Part shown: positions 1 through 12,744 of the stretch, in pieces | How the letters are laid out: every line of letters begins with the position of its first letter | Numbering within the stretch: position 1 is the first letter of the stretch | DNA from: Ustulina deusta | Taxonomy: Eukaryota; Ascomycota; Sordariomycetes; Xylariales; Xylariaceae | Assembly: GCA_023159155.1 (NCBI GenBank) | Contig: JAJNNX010000012.1 | Coordinates: forward strand, 868,001 to 932,000 | Reading direction: 5' to 3' | DNA: 64,000 nt | Program-made: the position numbers and the translations under genes | The notes under the pieces: model-generated | Database searches by the model: none | What the model was told of the DNA's origin: nothing | Seen by the model: only the letters and a program-made list of their open reading frames with translations

Positions 1-1250
1 GCAGGGCTCGCAGGATCAAGCGGTTACTGTGATATCATGGCGTAGAGACAGGGTACTGTTTGAATAACCTGGGCGTAGTTTATGGTGTTGCGTGGCGTTT
101 TGCGTATGGCCGAAGTGTATTGTTATTCTCGTCGTTGCCGCTCTTGCAGGTGGTGGAATACATGCAGGTCCGCGCCACCGGATGGCATTACCGAGCAGAT
201 GCTGCGACGACACACATGGTGATATGGGTGTCAGGCTACGGCTGCTTCACATTAGCTGGACTCTGGTGTCACGGACGATGAGGTAGGTACCTGGGCGGGC
301 AAAGCAGCTATTCTTATCGCAGGCCTCGCTTGAACTAGATGTATACTTAGATATGGGGACATGAGAACTATCCTAATGAGACAGGAGAACAAAGATGAGT
401 GAATCTGCACCCAAGGCATACTAACAAAAAGACGTACACTTTTTGATGAAAATGGAGGCTGGACTCCGAGTTCTTTGCGATTGGAATGAGGAACACACCT
501 CATTAGCTAATTCAGTATCTCTGCTTGCCGACGGTGGGTGTTCGATGAGGATGATGGTGATGATTGGGTTATAATATATGGGTGAAGCCGGAGAGAAAAG
601 ACGACGGTTACCAGGCTGTTCTTCTCATTTCATACATCTCGTCTCATGTTCATGTTCCCATACAGTACTTAGATATAGCTGTGCCTGGAAGGTGATTGAT
701 TGGATAATTGCTCAAGCTTCAGCTCAAGCTTGCGGAAGCTCTTGGCCAAGCTACCTAGGTAAAGTACCTACATCTGCATGGAGACATCCTTACGTCGATC
801 CTTAGGTACCAGAAGCAATTTTGATAGGCACACTACAATGCCACCTGCCAAATGCCTGCTGGGTGGCCGATGCCAGCTGTCCCCACCAAGTTTCCTCTCT
901 ATTGGATGCTTGACGCGCCGCGCGACGTGAACCCACCACTATCTAACCGCCAGGCTAGACTAGGTACCTAGGTACCAGTAGTGTGTACTTATCATCGTTT
1001 ATTTACTAGATACTTACCTCGATAGAATCCTAAAATTTGTCTCTGCCCTGCATCTGCCTTGCATCTGCCTCTGCCATAGCAACTACAACTACCTGTCCTG
1101 ACGTCCGAGGCAGCATTGCAGGCGCCTTCCATCCATCGCATCTCGCCAGTGCTTCGGTATTCCTTGTTCTGCCATTTTAGCTCGCCTTCACACCGTCACC
1201 CGCCGATGGTCTCGCACCGCCGCTGTCGCTAGCACCCGTCACGGAATGCC
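1..1250. other. Intergenic region upstream of POM152
   Basis: No convincing coding region was seen; the open frames are short and lack codon or motif support. The stretch carries several TACCTA/TAGGTA words (around 284-295, 752-790, 803-812 and a dense palindromic group at 958-978). A short imperfect duplication of CTCAAGCTT lies near 712-732. The last 150 bases before 1251 are CT- and CG-rich, as expected for a fungal core promoter and leader. The left edge is cut by the window, so the neighbouring gene is unknown. Confidence 0.6.
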
Positions 1251-4200
1251 ATGAGTGGCGCAACACCGCGTGGCCGTGTAGGCGGCTTTCCAGACACGCC
1301 AGTCGGCGGCTTCAGACATCGGGCGCCCGCTGGCTCGCCCACCCCCCCTCACGATCAGAATGGCCAGAGACCGAGGAGCTCTCTGCCTCCCGCCCCCGAA
1401 CACGCCTCCGCAGCTGCTCCCGACAGCCAGCCCTTGATTCCCCTCGCCGTCATCGACGCGCCCACCCAGCGTTTCTACGCCTGTGCCGTCTACGTCGCCC
1501 TGCTCGGATGGCGTCTGTACGACTATCTGCAGGTCCAGGACAATGGCGCCCACGCCTCCTACTTCTTCAAATGGGCCTTCATTGACGCCATCTATCTTTT
1601 CTCCCTCCCCCACTTCCGGATCCCCTGGCTGGAGCTGTCGTCTGAATTTGTTCTTGCCGCCTTCTTCGTCGCCGTCATTGGCGACTGGTGGCTGATGTAC
1701 AATATTCCCCTGCCTTTCCAGGGCTGGCTGCTTGCCGTGCTGAAGGTCTTCTACGACAAGGAGTTGGCTATTTCTGAGCACAACGTCAAGCTTTCGAGCA
1801 TCTTGCACAACTCGTCGCTCATTATGGGCAAGCAGATCATCAACATTCTTCCCGAAGGGTATGAAATCCCGCAATCATCAGGACACCGCCTACATTTGCT
1901 GACTGCTTTCGCTGCTTAGATCTGCTTTCTTGAACCCGGAGAGACACCCCTACTGCCTTAGTCCCGATCACCCCTTCGCTACCGTTCCTCTTTTCTTCAA
2001 CGCCACCGTACCCATTGAGGTCGAGCTTGTTCGTTTCGATCTCGATACCAACGCTCCAGAGGTCGTGAAGCTTGGCCGCAAAGACATTAAGGAGATCGCC
2101 AGGCAGTCAACTACCTGCATGGAGGATGGAATAGTCACGACGTATAAGTATGACGTGACTTTGAAGAAGCCCGGTGCATATCGATTGCACAAAGTACTGG
2201 ACGAATACAAATTGGAAGTGCAGCGGCTCACGCAGCCTACTTATATCGTACCCTGTCCCAAAGCGAGGGTCCGCGGCGCCGAATCATCAACGCGCTGCCT
2301 CGGCGACTTGTCCAATCTATCATTGGAGGTGGAAGGTACGCCGCCTTTAAAGATCTACTACAGTCGAACCATCAATGGCAAGGACCACAGTTTTCATTTC
2401 CAGAGTCTCCAGCCGGAGGGATTCACGTCTCCTTTACTTAGCTCACAGTCTTCTCTGAGTTTGATGCTATCTGCGGACGCCGATTTCACGTGGGCCCGAT
2501 CCCAAAAAGTTCCTGTTGGACTGAACGAATCTATGAACAATGCTGGTAAATGGCAGTACTCTGTCGATCAGGTACATGATGCTTTTGGTAACCAGGTGTC
2601 TTACGAGCAGGTGGAAGATCAGGAACCGAAACCGAAACTCAAGGACCTGTATCAAAATTTCACCGTCAGAGACCGCCCTCGCGTTACGCTCTTGGGTTGT
2701 GACCCCCGCACTCCTCTCAAGGTTGCTAAGGGTAGGTCTACAAAACTTCCCATGAAAATTAGTTATCCCGGAAAGACGCCGGAGAGTCTATCGCACACGT
2801 TGACCTGGCACTTTTCTCCTCTCAGCACTCTTACCAAGAGTGGCGATCATGGCGAAGTTATTGAGGTTGGATCGTTCACCACTAAAAGTGAGAATGATTG
2901 GCCGACCATTTCGGAACCTGGGCTTTACACCTTAAAGTCTATCTCCTGCGACTCGTGTGAGGGCGAAATTGAAGAGCCATCCTCATGCTTGCTGCTTAAT
3001 CCCCTAGAACCCACGTTAGTCGTTCATTCTACAGAGATCCCCGACAACTGTGCCGGCAACCCAATCGGTCTACGTGTCGACATGGATCTGGTCGGAACAC
3101 CTCCGTTCACGGTCTCCTACGACGTTATTAAGGGACAGGAAACCCGGAAGGAGAGTGTCAATATCCCGAGTCTCCGACACCAGCTTCAACTTCTACCACG
3201 GGACGCGGGACGCTACGAGTATCGATTCACAGCAGTCCGGGATGCTGTTTACACCATACGGCTTCCATCAACGAACCAGTTTCGTCTAGAGCAAAACGTC
3301 AAACCCCCTGCTACGGCTTTCTTTACGCGCGGCAAAGACCCCTTGGCTGCTTGCCTGGACGAGAAGAAAAGCCTTGATGTCAACCTGCGTGGAGACAAAC
3401 CTTTCAATCTAGAATGGGAATTAGTCCATGACGGAAAACGAGTGTCTGAAAAAGCGACCAACATTTCTAGTAGCAGCTTTACAATCAAGACGCCTTCCTT
3501 ATCGGCTGGTGGTGATTACACCCTCGCTCTAAAGAGCATACAGGACAAGTCAGGTTGCAAAGTCTTCCTCCAAGAGGAAGTCAAGATATCTGTTAGGCGC
3601 CAAAGGCCACGAGCCGCATTTGGTTTGCTAGAAAACAGAAGATCAGCTACAGTTGTTGAGGCAGCCCAGTTCAATATACCCCTGAAGCTGTCGGGAGATG
3701 CTCCCTGGTGGGTAACATACCGTAATCTAAACGGCACCAACGGCACACAAATCCGCGAAGCCCTGTCCGCAAATGATTTTATCGAGGCGACAGAACAAGG
3801 AACGTACGAAATCATCCGTGTAATGGATTTTCAATGTCCGGGTAGTATTGATCCGAAGGCCAACACCTTCGAGCTGAAGTGGTTCCCCCGCCCTGAACTC
3901 GCTCTTATTCCTACTGATTCTATTCGGCCTACGGATCAAACGCACAAGTTCATCAAGAAGGATATATGCGAGGGAGATGTTGACGGGTTCGAGGTCGCTC
4001 TTCGAGGTAAGCCAATAAACTTACGTGATATCAAACTCACTCTTACACTGCTGCAGGGTCCCCCCCTTATCATGTCCAATATGAAGTCCGTTCGAAGCCC
4101 AAGACTGGCTCTGTCTCGATTGCCCGGAAGGATTTCGATGCCGTGTTAAGCAAGGCATCCGTACAGATGGACACAGCGAAGGCAGGAGTCTACTCTTACA

Positions 4201-5165
4201 CATTCTCGGCTCTGTCTGACAACCTCTACAACAATGACAAGAGGCAGCCGGCGCCTCTTACTCTCGAACAGACTGTTAACCCCAAGCCTTCAGCGTCATT
4301 TGTCAAGCCTGGCCAAACCTTCAAGTCCTGCATGGCTGACGAAGTTGACCAGCGGATACCCGTTAAGCTAGAGGGTAAGGCGCCGTTCTATCTCGAACTT
4401 GAACTCAAGCATCAATCAGGCAACTTCCCCGAGGTATACAGAATACCCAATATTCAGTCTAACAGCTATGATATCCGCGTCCCCCGCCAGTATTTGAAAC
4501 TGGGCGCCCAACAGATCCGAATACGCAAGGTGCGTGACGACCGTGGCTGTCAGTTGGAAGCTGAAGTTGGCGGACCTGTTGTGCATTTCCAACTATACGA
4601 TTCTCCTGCCATCTACCCCCTAGAACAAAGGACCGACTACTGTGTAGGCGAGCGCATAGGCTACACTCTCTCAGGAACTCCTCCCTTTGAAATCAACTAT
4701 CGATTTGGAGGAAAGAACATGAAGGCCAAGTCGCAGACAACTAGCTTCCGGCGTGTCGCTGAATCACCTGGCGAGTTCACGATTACGAGCGTACGCGATA
4801 AAGCAAGTGAATGTCGTGCCACCGTAGACCTTACGCGAGTCATACATCCTATGCCCGCCGTCCGAATCAGCAAGGGTCGTGTGGTGCAGGTTGACATCCA
4901 CGAAGGCAGCGAGGTCGAGATCCTCTTTGATTTCGAGGGCACACCACCCTTTGAGTTCACCTATACTCGGAGTACGAACGCCAGAAAGGGTCAGAAGAGT
5001 CAAGTTATCGAAACGCGGCACGAAGTGAGTGAGGGCTATAGCAAGGTTATCATGGCTAGTCTCGAGGGTACATACCAAGTCGTCGCCATCAGGGATAAGT
5101 ACTGTGCCTATTCGACCGCGCACGCGGATGGGAAGGATAAAGGCCAGCAAAAGCTGACATACTAG
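1251..5165 (+). CDS. POM152: Nucleoporin POM152 (nuclear pore membrane protein)
   Basis: Transmembrane nucleoporin that forms the lumenal ring anchoring the nuclear pore complex in the nuclear envelope. Three exons: 1251-1858, 1920-4006 and 4057-5165, giving 1267 aa, close to the roughly 1340 aa of yeast Pom152. The introns (61 and 50 nt) are GT-AG and both junctions preserve phase. The N-terminus is proline-rich and cytosolic. Hydrophobic segments follow at about residues 75-92, 104-120 and 132-152. The long remainder is a series of Ig-like lumenal repeats, recognisable from the recurring 'GTPPF' / 'GxxPF' strand motif (for example near 2334, 3096, 4674 and 4939) and paired cysteines. The start was chosen because it gives the full cytosolic tail and no in-frame ATG lies close upstream. 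Family assignment is by recognition of the N-terminal membrane block and repeats. The intron at 4007 explains an apparent frameshift there. Confidence 0.93.
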
Positions 5166-8100
5166 AGACGAAACTCGTAGGGTGTTGTTGTACTGTCTTG
5201 GACATTGAGAGCATATGGAATTGTTGTTGGTAGAACAGCATATTTGAGCTCCCTGGCTGAGTGGAAGCCGGGAAAGCCGCCCGGCCAATTTGCATGAGCA
5301 TGGCGTTATCGGTAGGGCAATCCATACAAATTTTTTTAATCCAGAGTTAGTGAATAGGCCATATCGCCGCGCGTAAGAAAGTTCGTGCGTAATCTATGCG
5401 AAAGAAAAGAAAAGAAATAAAATTGTATGATAAAGCTGTCCTGTAGATTCGTGTAGAATAAACGTCATGTCTACCTATTCACTTGTTGGGCGAGCACGTA
5501 CTATTGTGAAAAGGGTTTCTGTGGTAAGAGGAGACGATTTGTGTAATATTATTAGCAGAAGCCACCTATTTAAGAATTCTAAGGCTCTCACGCAACAACA
5601 CTTACTCGTGAGTTCGTTTCCTGTCCCTTGGTTTCCGTACAACAGGGTAACGAAAGTCTAACGCCGATCATGGGCTCCATCTTGGGTCACTGGACAGATG
5701 GTCCGCGTGAGTATTTCCGGAGCCGAATGAAGATTTTCATTGGGGCGGGCTCATCGGGGGGAGCGAGATGCTCCCTTTCACGACGGTGATGTTTTTGGCT
5801 CGGTTTCCGTTGCCCTCCAGCTTCTTCTTTTCTCGTTCTGCTCCTTATCCACGGCCAGCACGGAGTCAAAAGTATGTCTCCAGGTAATGCTCATACATAG
5901 TAAGTGGTGTGTAATGCACATCCAGCATGATATCGGCCGCCTCGTGGCCTGTCTGCGAACCACATGCCTAGCTGGGTTAGTGGTCGAATCCTCATCATGC
6001 GTAGGTCTGGATGTAGGGATGTATGGATTAGGTTGCTAGTGTAGATGGCGTCTTCCTTGCTCAGTAGCCCCCCCGAGCAATACGCGCGCTATCCGATAGA
6101 ATAGCAACTCGCAGCCTGCATCGCGGGGCAGCACTCCACGCACCTCTAACATGCCAGTCGGCTCGCACTAGTGAGGCGGCCTGCGGGATAGCCTCTGGTA
6201 ACGAACTTGCTGACCAGTTGCTTTCATCGCGAGTCGTCGCCTCGTTCGCGGCTCAGGCAGCAGATACCACCTCGACCGCCAGGGCCACTCAACCTTACTC
6301 CTATCTCTGGGCACAGGTATTGCATTCTACGTGATTCTTCGAGCCCGTGAGTTCCCTCATCTCTCGGTGGCTACTATGCCCATCAGATCCCCAACACAAC
6401 ATACTAGTATTGTCCTAAAGGCGGGCATCTTAGCTCTACCAGTTCTGTGATGCCGAACACCGAAGGGTTGTGTTACATTCGTCTTCAAGCCACTCTTACC
6501 ACCACCCCCTTTGCGGTCAAGCTATCTCAATCCTCAACCGTCCTGCACATGAACTAACTGAATCCCCATAGCGTAATGAACAGTCTATCCCTTATCTGGA
6601 ATCTCTGATGAACACCCCTCCCCCCGGGAAAGGGTCCGGTACAGCAATTGCCTTCAGCTAGTGTGCAAAATCCTTCGCCTCTCACCCAAGGCCCGGGAGT
6701 TCCCGTCCATAGCCGGGGTCTTTCTAGTCTAGGTATACTACTAGCAGGTAGAGTAAAGCGGGCCATGGAGATTAGTTCACGTCGTGTGGATAGATAGTTC
6801 GCGGAGTACATGTCTCATCCTGTCTCCTGTTGGTCACTGGGGAGAGAATTGATGTTATATCCCGCCAACTTCGAGACCGGTGAAGCAAGCCAGACTGCCA
6901 TCGAAGCAGGGGCAAGGGCGCAACTACTAGTATTCATAGCCATCCATCGGTGGGTAAGTAATTGGGTAGAGTGAGGATAATTGGCTACGAGGCGCTTTCT
7001 AGTGTATTTCTAAACACGTCTTCAAGAGTACACGTGCATGGTTGATTAATCCCTCGGGCCTAGGATTAGCCATGTTGACTTGTATCTAACTGGGGGGGAA
7101 AGTGACGATGTAATAATTCGATTATACACTACACACAGCAACTGCTGCGGTATAAAAATAACAAATGCGAATCACCGACTTCGGTTTTGCTAGTATTGCG
7201 TGGAGATCACTTCGGCCTGTAGTTCCTTCAGAGTTCGATTTGATACAACGCCCATGGTTACCTCTCGAGACCTTGAAAATCTCTAAACTAGGTAGATATG
7301 ATCGACATAGAATGCTATTCGGTTAAGCAGTGTACGCGTGGCTATTAGAGGTAACTTCAGCTCAGAATTTGCCCAGTATACACTCTTGGTTACGATCAGT
7401 TGTCGAGACAATATCATTACATGGATGGGATGCCCTTTTCACACCCATGTGTCATTCTCTCATGGTGTAGACAGAGTAGGATTTGTAGCAGGGGTGCAGT
7501 AGGATGCCGTCAAGGTTACAAAGTTGCTGTCTGTCCATCCATTCATATACTTCTCGATTCGTCGGTGGTAGCCAATAAGATACACAGCTAGCCGGGCATC
7601 CCCTTCGTGCGTAATATTGATAGGTAACTCCCGGTATACTGCATTCGGGCTTCAAATCCTCACCACATGCATGCATGTATGTATGAGCTGGTATCACCGC
7701 CCCTTGCTCATTTCTGGGCTGAGGATCGACAGAACAATTCCAGAATGCATCTGTACCTTTACAGAACAATACCACTCCGACTCACGCCAAGCAATATCCG
7801 CCACTATCGTCAGTTGTAGTCAATGAAGGACGTGTGGGGGAAGTCATACGCGGCCCAAGCTCTTGGGAACGTGCCCGAGTCTACACTAGACTGGTGTAGA
7901 GCTTGGTGTTTTGGAATTGATCAACACCAGCACCGACCTGGTTCTTACTAATCTCTAAGCGCCGCGCTGAAAGTCCTTCATGTTCGCTGTTTTCTCTGTT
8001 GACATCTCCGCAGCAATGCGAGCAGCCTTCCAGAGGACCAATATGCACAGGTGTCTGTAAATCCTCCAACCTGTCGGGGTCGTGTGGTGACATGAACAGA

Positions 8101-10611
8101 GTACCTACAGCTAAGCAAGCCTTACACTTGCCTTAGTCCTGCAGGATTTATATTGCAATGTACGGCAAAACCTACAGCCTTTCTCAGCTAGACACGGCGT
8201 TGTCTGTGCGTTACCTGTCCGAAGCTGCCATACCGTCAGTCCTACGGCTGATCTTTAATATCGAAAGAGACTCGGTGAACGAGGTAATATCTGTTGATCG
8301 CAGTTTGGAAGATGGGGCTTGCTATGTGCAGCCAGCGCCACGAACAGTGCTGACAAACGAGTGGCCTTCGGATCATATCATGCAGGGAGGCCCGGGGAAT
8401 TTCTTTTTCTCTACCGTGGTAGCAACCCGTGATATCGATCGAAGACGGCCTGGCACGTGCAGCTGAGCTGCAGGTTGGCGCCAGGGGTATTCATTGGAGT
8501 GGTTTTTCCTGCAGGGCCATCACACCAGAGACACGGTAGGCTGCCAGTCTAGACGAGAGACGCCAGACAGATACCGGTATTTTCTACTGTATGTAACCCA
8601 GCATCTTTTACCGACTCGCCGACGCGTCCCCCAGCCCAGCTTGCCTTGAGCTTGATACATCCGTCCGGATGCGACTCTATCTTCGGCGGAACAGACCTAG
8701 ACTTGCACTGGAAATACCAGTTCGGTATGTGTATAGATCTAGTGCCGGACCCTTGCATTGCGCGTCCTATAATGTTCGCTAAGCCCGGTCGTCTTACCAT
8801 CGACTATCTCTTGCCTCAACTGATACAGTTACAATGTCGGCGATATCCATATACCCAACCTAGTGTATAATCGTCGTCGAGCGTTTGAAAAAGCCCGATC
8901 GTCCAGGCGGAATCACCCGATACCGCGCACTGATTGGCAGCCTGCTACGAAGCCAGTCATTCTCTGACGGCTTGCGCCACTCGCTACCCCTGAATACCTA
9001 AACTAGACTACTTATACACTAGAGACTCGGGTAGCTAGACTAGTCTAGCTGCTCGGAGGTTTGAACTGAGCCCCTGCTGGACTGTGGCTGGTTCCGACTC
9101 TGTTGTGCTCTTCTCGACCTACCTACACGAAGTTGTCCTTACGGTACGCAATTACACGATTAGGCTACGGAAAAGAAGGGAATATAGATTATTCAACTGT
9201 ATAGAACTTACCTACCTAACTTGAACCATCTGGGTATTACTGGCTGCCCGATGCCAAGGATACTAGGAAACCCTGCCGCGATAGGATCGGCGGGAAATAC
9301 CACCTATAATACCGTAACATATCACGCTTTCCCTAACTAAGAAAACCAGACCGGGAACAGCCTCGGCTAGTCTTAACTGGTTATGCTGTAGACTACCTAG
9401 TTCTTGCCTGGTGTTGATGTAGGATACCCATGCTTGCTGCTACGATAGAATCCTACCCAGTCTTGATGGTAAGTAGGTAGTTGAGTACCGAGTGTGTTGT
9501 GGTGTTTTGAGGCGAGTAGATGTCTCCCTGTTACCTAGTTTGTTTACTTAATCGGGTTTCCGGCTATGGATACTATCTACGTCGTGTTGCTGTGGATAGC
9601 AGTGTGATTCATCCTTCACCTCAGTTGCCAGGTTGTGCAGGAGGCCTGCACAGATCTCTTCTCGAGCGACTGAGACACACGAGAGATGCAAGGGTAAATA
9701 CGTTACCTGTGCTGGTACGGTACGTCTGTTGAGGATCAGTTCCCCTCCCTCCCGATCTGCCCGGGATATCTTAAGCGCATGGGTGTTGTTGATCAGCTCT
9801 TCCCCCTGGTGATTCGTTTTCTCACCTTCACGGTATAAGTAGGTAGCATACTTATGCTCTATATTACAGATCCTGTATTGATCCACACGTGTCCTACTTC
9901 TTCTCCCAGACAGCTGCCAGAGGCTATGGATACCCAGTCACCGGTGTCAACCTCGTTCTACCTCAGCAGTGATTCATCGCTTCACCTTAGTCTCCTCGCG
10001 AAGGACCCAGAGAGGAACGTAAGATCACCCGGCAGTTGGAGTAACGTGTTTCGGTGCCGTAACTTCGGTACCCCAATCAACCTTCACTCATCTTAGTTTT
10101 CACCCTCGTTCATTTATGAGTCCTGAATTTGAGGCCCAGCAACTGAGAAAAGTTCCAGATCTATTGGATGTACCGGGCGATTCTGAGGCGAGGATAGTCA
10201 CTTTAACCTGTCTACTTTACACTAATACCTGATACACCCCGTTGGCTTGGCAATAACTGGTCGAATTACAATCATTACCTGCTTTTGCTCTGTCAGAATA
10301 CCGGTCTCCTACTCGACATCTCGGGACTGCACTGAGCGGGTATTGGTATATACCAGCACGCACTTCTAATCTAGCATCGGTCTCTCTAGTTACGATTATC
10401 AGCGTTCAAAGTAGGGCTACGGCTCCATCGCCGTGGGAGACGGTGTACCCCCGTACATATATAAACCGTCGACCAACGTCCTGACGGAGTTAGAAACGCT
10501 GGGGAGCAATCACAGATCCAGCTCCCTAGTATCTTGGTCTCGTTGCAGTTCGGACCATTAATGAGCCTATCTCGTTTGGAACTATAGCGCTGGTACTGCT
10601 GCATCTTCGAG
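5166..10611. other. Gene-free stretch, 5.4 kb
   Basis: No open frame longer than about 112 codons was found on either strand and none has a recognisable motif. AATAAA-like signals at 5416-5421 and 5456-5462 may serve POM152 3' end formation. From about 6.0 kb on, stop codons are frequent in all frames and composition is near balanced. TACCTA/TAGGTA words are present, mostly at 9.0-9.9 kb. No repeat arrays, inverted terminal repeats, tRNA or rRNA were recognised. It could be old decayed mobile DNA, a non-coding RNA locus, or the long regulatory region of the downstream transcription factor; the sequence does not decide. Confidence 0.5.
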
Positions 10612-12744
10612 ATGGTGTATTGCGGAAAGCCCTCGCGGGGCTGTCAGATGTGTAGGACGAGAAGGATTAAGGCAAGTTGTCACTTGGCTAGCGAAATCCG
10701 ACTGCACCCAGATGGACTGACACTTCCTCTCCAACTAGTGTGATGAGACGAAGCCTACATGCAATCAATGCAGCAAATCACGGCGGCAATGCCCAGGCTA
10801 CATGGATGATTTCGATCTGATGTTCCGCAACGAGACGAAAGCTACAGAGCGGAGAGCGCAAAGGGCTAACAAGAAGGCTTTGGCGCAGAAGGCAGAAAAG
10901 CATTCTTCATCTCCAAGCGACGCATCAAGCACCTATCTTTGCTCCCCAACGAGCACGAACACGTCAGGGGGTTCCGTCGTGGCGTCGCCCAGTTTCTCGA
11001 TAGAGGAACAAGCGAGTTGCCATTTCATCTCGCACTTCATCCTCATGCCGAAAGACGGACGTACCGTCGGACACATGGATTTCCTTCTCCCGCTTCTCAA
11101 ACAAGAAGGCCCGGATAGTCACATCCAGCACGCCTTCAATGCGTGTGCCTTGACATTTTTAAACAATCGTAGAGGAATAGGGGGTGGGATTTGGGACAGG
11201 GCGCTAACTGAGTACTCCATGGCGCTCGCCAAAACCAACGCCGCACTCCAGGACAGAGAGTCGCAGCAATCAGACGCGAGCTTGGCTGCCGTCCTCTTGC
11301 TCGGGATGTTCGAGGTAGAATGAAAATCCCTCGACATGAGTACCCCCGGATCAAATAATGCTAACACGCCACTAGAACGTCTCGGCAAAGCAGATCAGCT
11401 CGTTCAACTGGGGCTCGCACATCGAAGGTGCGGTGCAGCTAGTCAAGGCTCGAGGGAGGAAGCAAGTCAAAACCAGGGTTGGCTTCCAGCTCTTCATTGC
11501 CGTCCGGACATTAATGGTAGGCCTATCTATGACCCACACGACCTGTTGAAACGGGGGGGCGGCGCTGACATGCGGAATCAAATAAAGTCAGTCTATTGCC
11601 TCACGGCGTCGCAAGCTCCGTCCATGGGGGCGGAGTGGTGGCTCGACAGCACAGTCTTCAGCAAGACGGCCGCGGCGATTCAGAGACTGATGATCAAGAC
11701 GAGCGAGATCCGGGCGCAGATCATGCAGCTCATCGACACGCTGACCAAGACGCCGGAGAACATCGAGCTGATGCTCGACATGATCCGCAAGGCGAAGGCG
11801 ACGGACCAGGAAGTCCTCGAGTGGCAGCAGACGCAGGGCGGGTCGGAGGACTGGCACTACAAGACGGTGGCGTGGGAGGACAGCGTGCTGAACGGGGACT
11901 ACGCCAGGGCCGAGGTCTTCCCCGGCCGCGTGGACGTGTACAACGACATCTGGATCGGCAGCGTGGCCAACTCGGCGCGCACCGTGCGCCTCATCCTCCA
12001 CTCGGCCATCGTGCGGTGCGCCGCCTGGGTCTGCTCGCCCGTCGACTACCGCACGACGCCCGAGTACGCCACGGCGGCGGGCGTGTGCCGCGACGCCATC
12101 ACCGACATCATCGCCTCCGTGCCCTACTTCCTGGGCTGGCACCTCAAGCGCAAGGACGTCAGCGACAAGACCAACTTCGGCACCTTCGCCTGCGGCGAGG
12201 AGGACAGCGCCAAGGGGCTCGCCGGCTACCTGGTGACCTGGCCGCTGACGTGCGTCATCTCCCAGGACTACGCCACCGATGCGCAGCGGGCCTGGGTCTT
12301 GGGACGGCTGCGGAAGATCGGGGTCGACCTCGGCGTCAAATATGCGCTCGCCATGTCTCAGGTATGTAGTTCTCTCTTTCTCTCTCGCCGCGCTTCCCTG
12401 CCGATCAACGGAGACCCGTTGACGTGTCCCCGAGGATCTTCCTTTTACTGACATTATTTTTTCCCCCTCCATCTCAGCTTCAGATGCGCGTCCCGTCCAT
12501 GATGATCCGCCGGGACGCCCTCATGAAGACCCATCCGGCGGTCGCGGGCCACGGCTTCGAGAAGATCGTGGCGGCGCGACTGGCGCCCCCGAGCCCCGGC
12601 CACGTGCTGAACCCGCAGCAGCAGTGGGAGGCGATGCAGAAGATGCGGTCCGACCAGGGCAAGGCCGAGCTCCTCGAGAAGCTGACCAAGAACGCGCCCG
12701 ACGACGGCGCGCAACGCGCCGCCCAGAGGTGGCTTAAGATATGA
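10612..12744 (+). CDS. Zn2Cys6 fungal transcription factor
   Basis: Nuclear DNA-binding regulator of the Gal4-type binuclear zinc cluster class. Five exons: 10612-10671, 10739-11314, 11376-11516, 11588-12361 and 12478-12744, giving 605 aa. Exon 1 encodes a start typical of the family (MVYCGKPSRGC) and the first two zinc ligands. The six cysteines are C11, C14, C21, C28, C31 and C38 with spacing CX2CX6CX6CX2CX6C. The first intron (10672-10738) interrupts this motif between K20 and C21 and has a GC donor (GCAAGT) with a TAG acceptor; with a GT donor no in-frame zinc cluster forms. A serine-rich linker follows, then the fungal-specific regulatory region with blocks such as 'WGSHIEGAVQLVKARG' and 'TPENIELMLDM'. 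Exons 4 and 5 are much more GC-rich than exons 1-3. The target genes are unknown; no biosynthetic cluster is next to it. Confidence 0.9.

Noticed and set aside
4007..4056. Apparent frameshift splitting POM152 into two genes
   Set aside because: A 50-nt GT-AG intron (GTAAGC ... CTGCAG) restores one continuous frame, so no break exists.
11588..12472. 294-codon open frame on the minus strand
   Set aside because: It is antisense to the GC-rich exon 4 of the zinc-cluster gene; the low stop density follows from composition, and the plus strand carries the family motifs.
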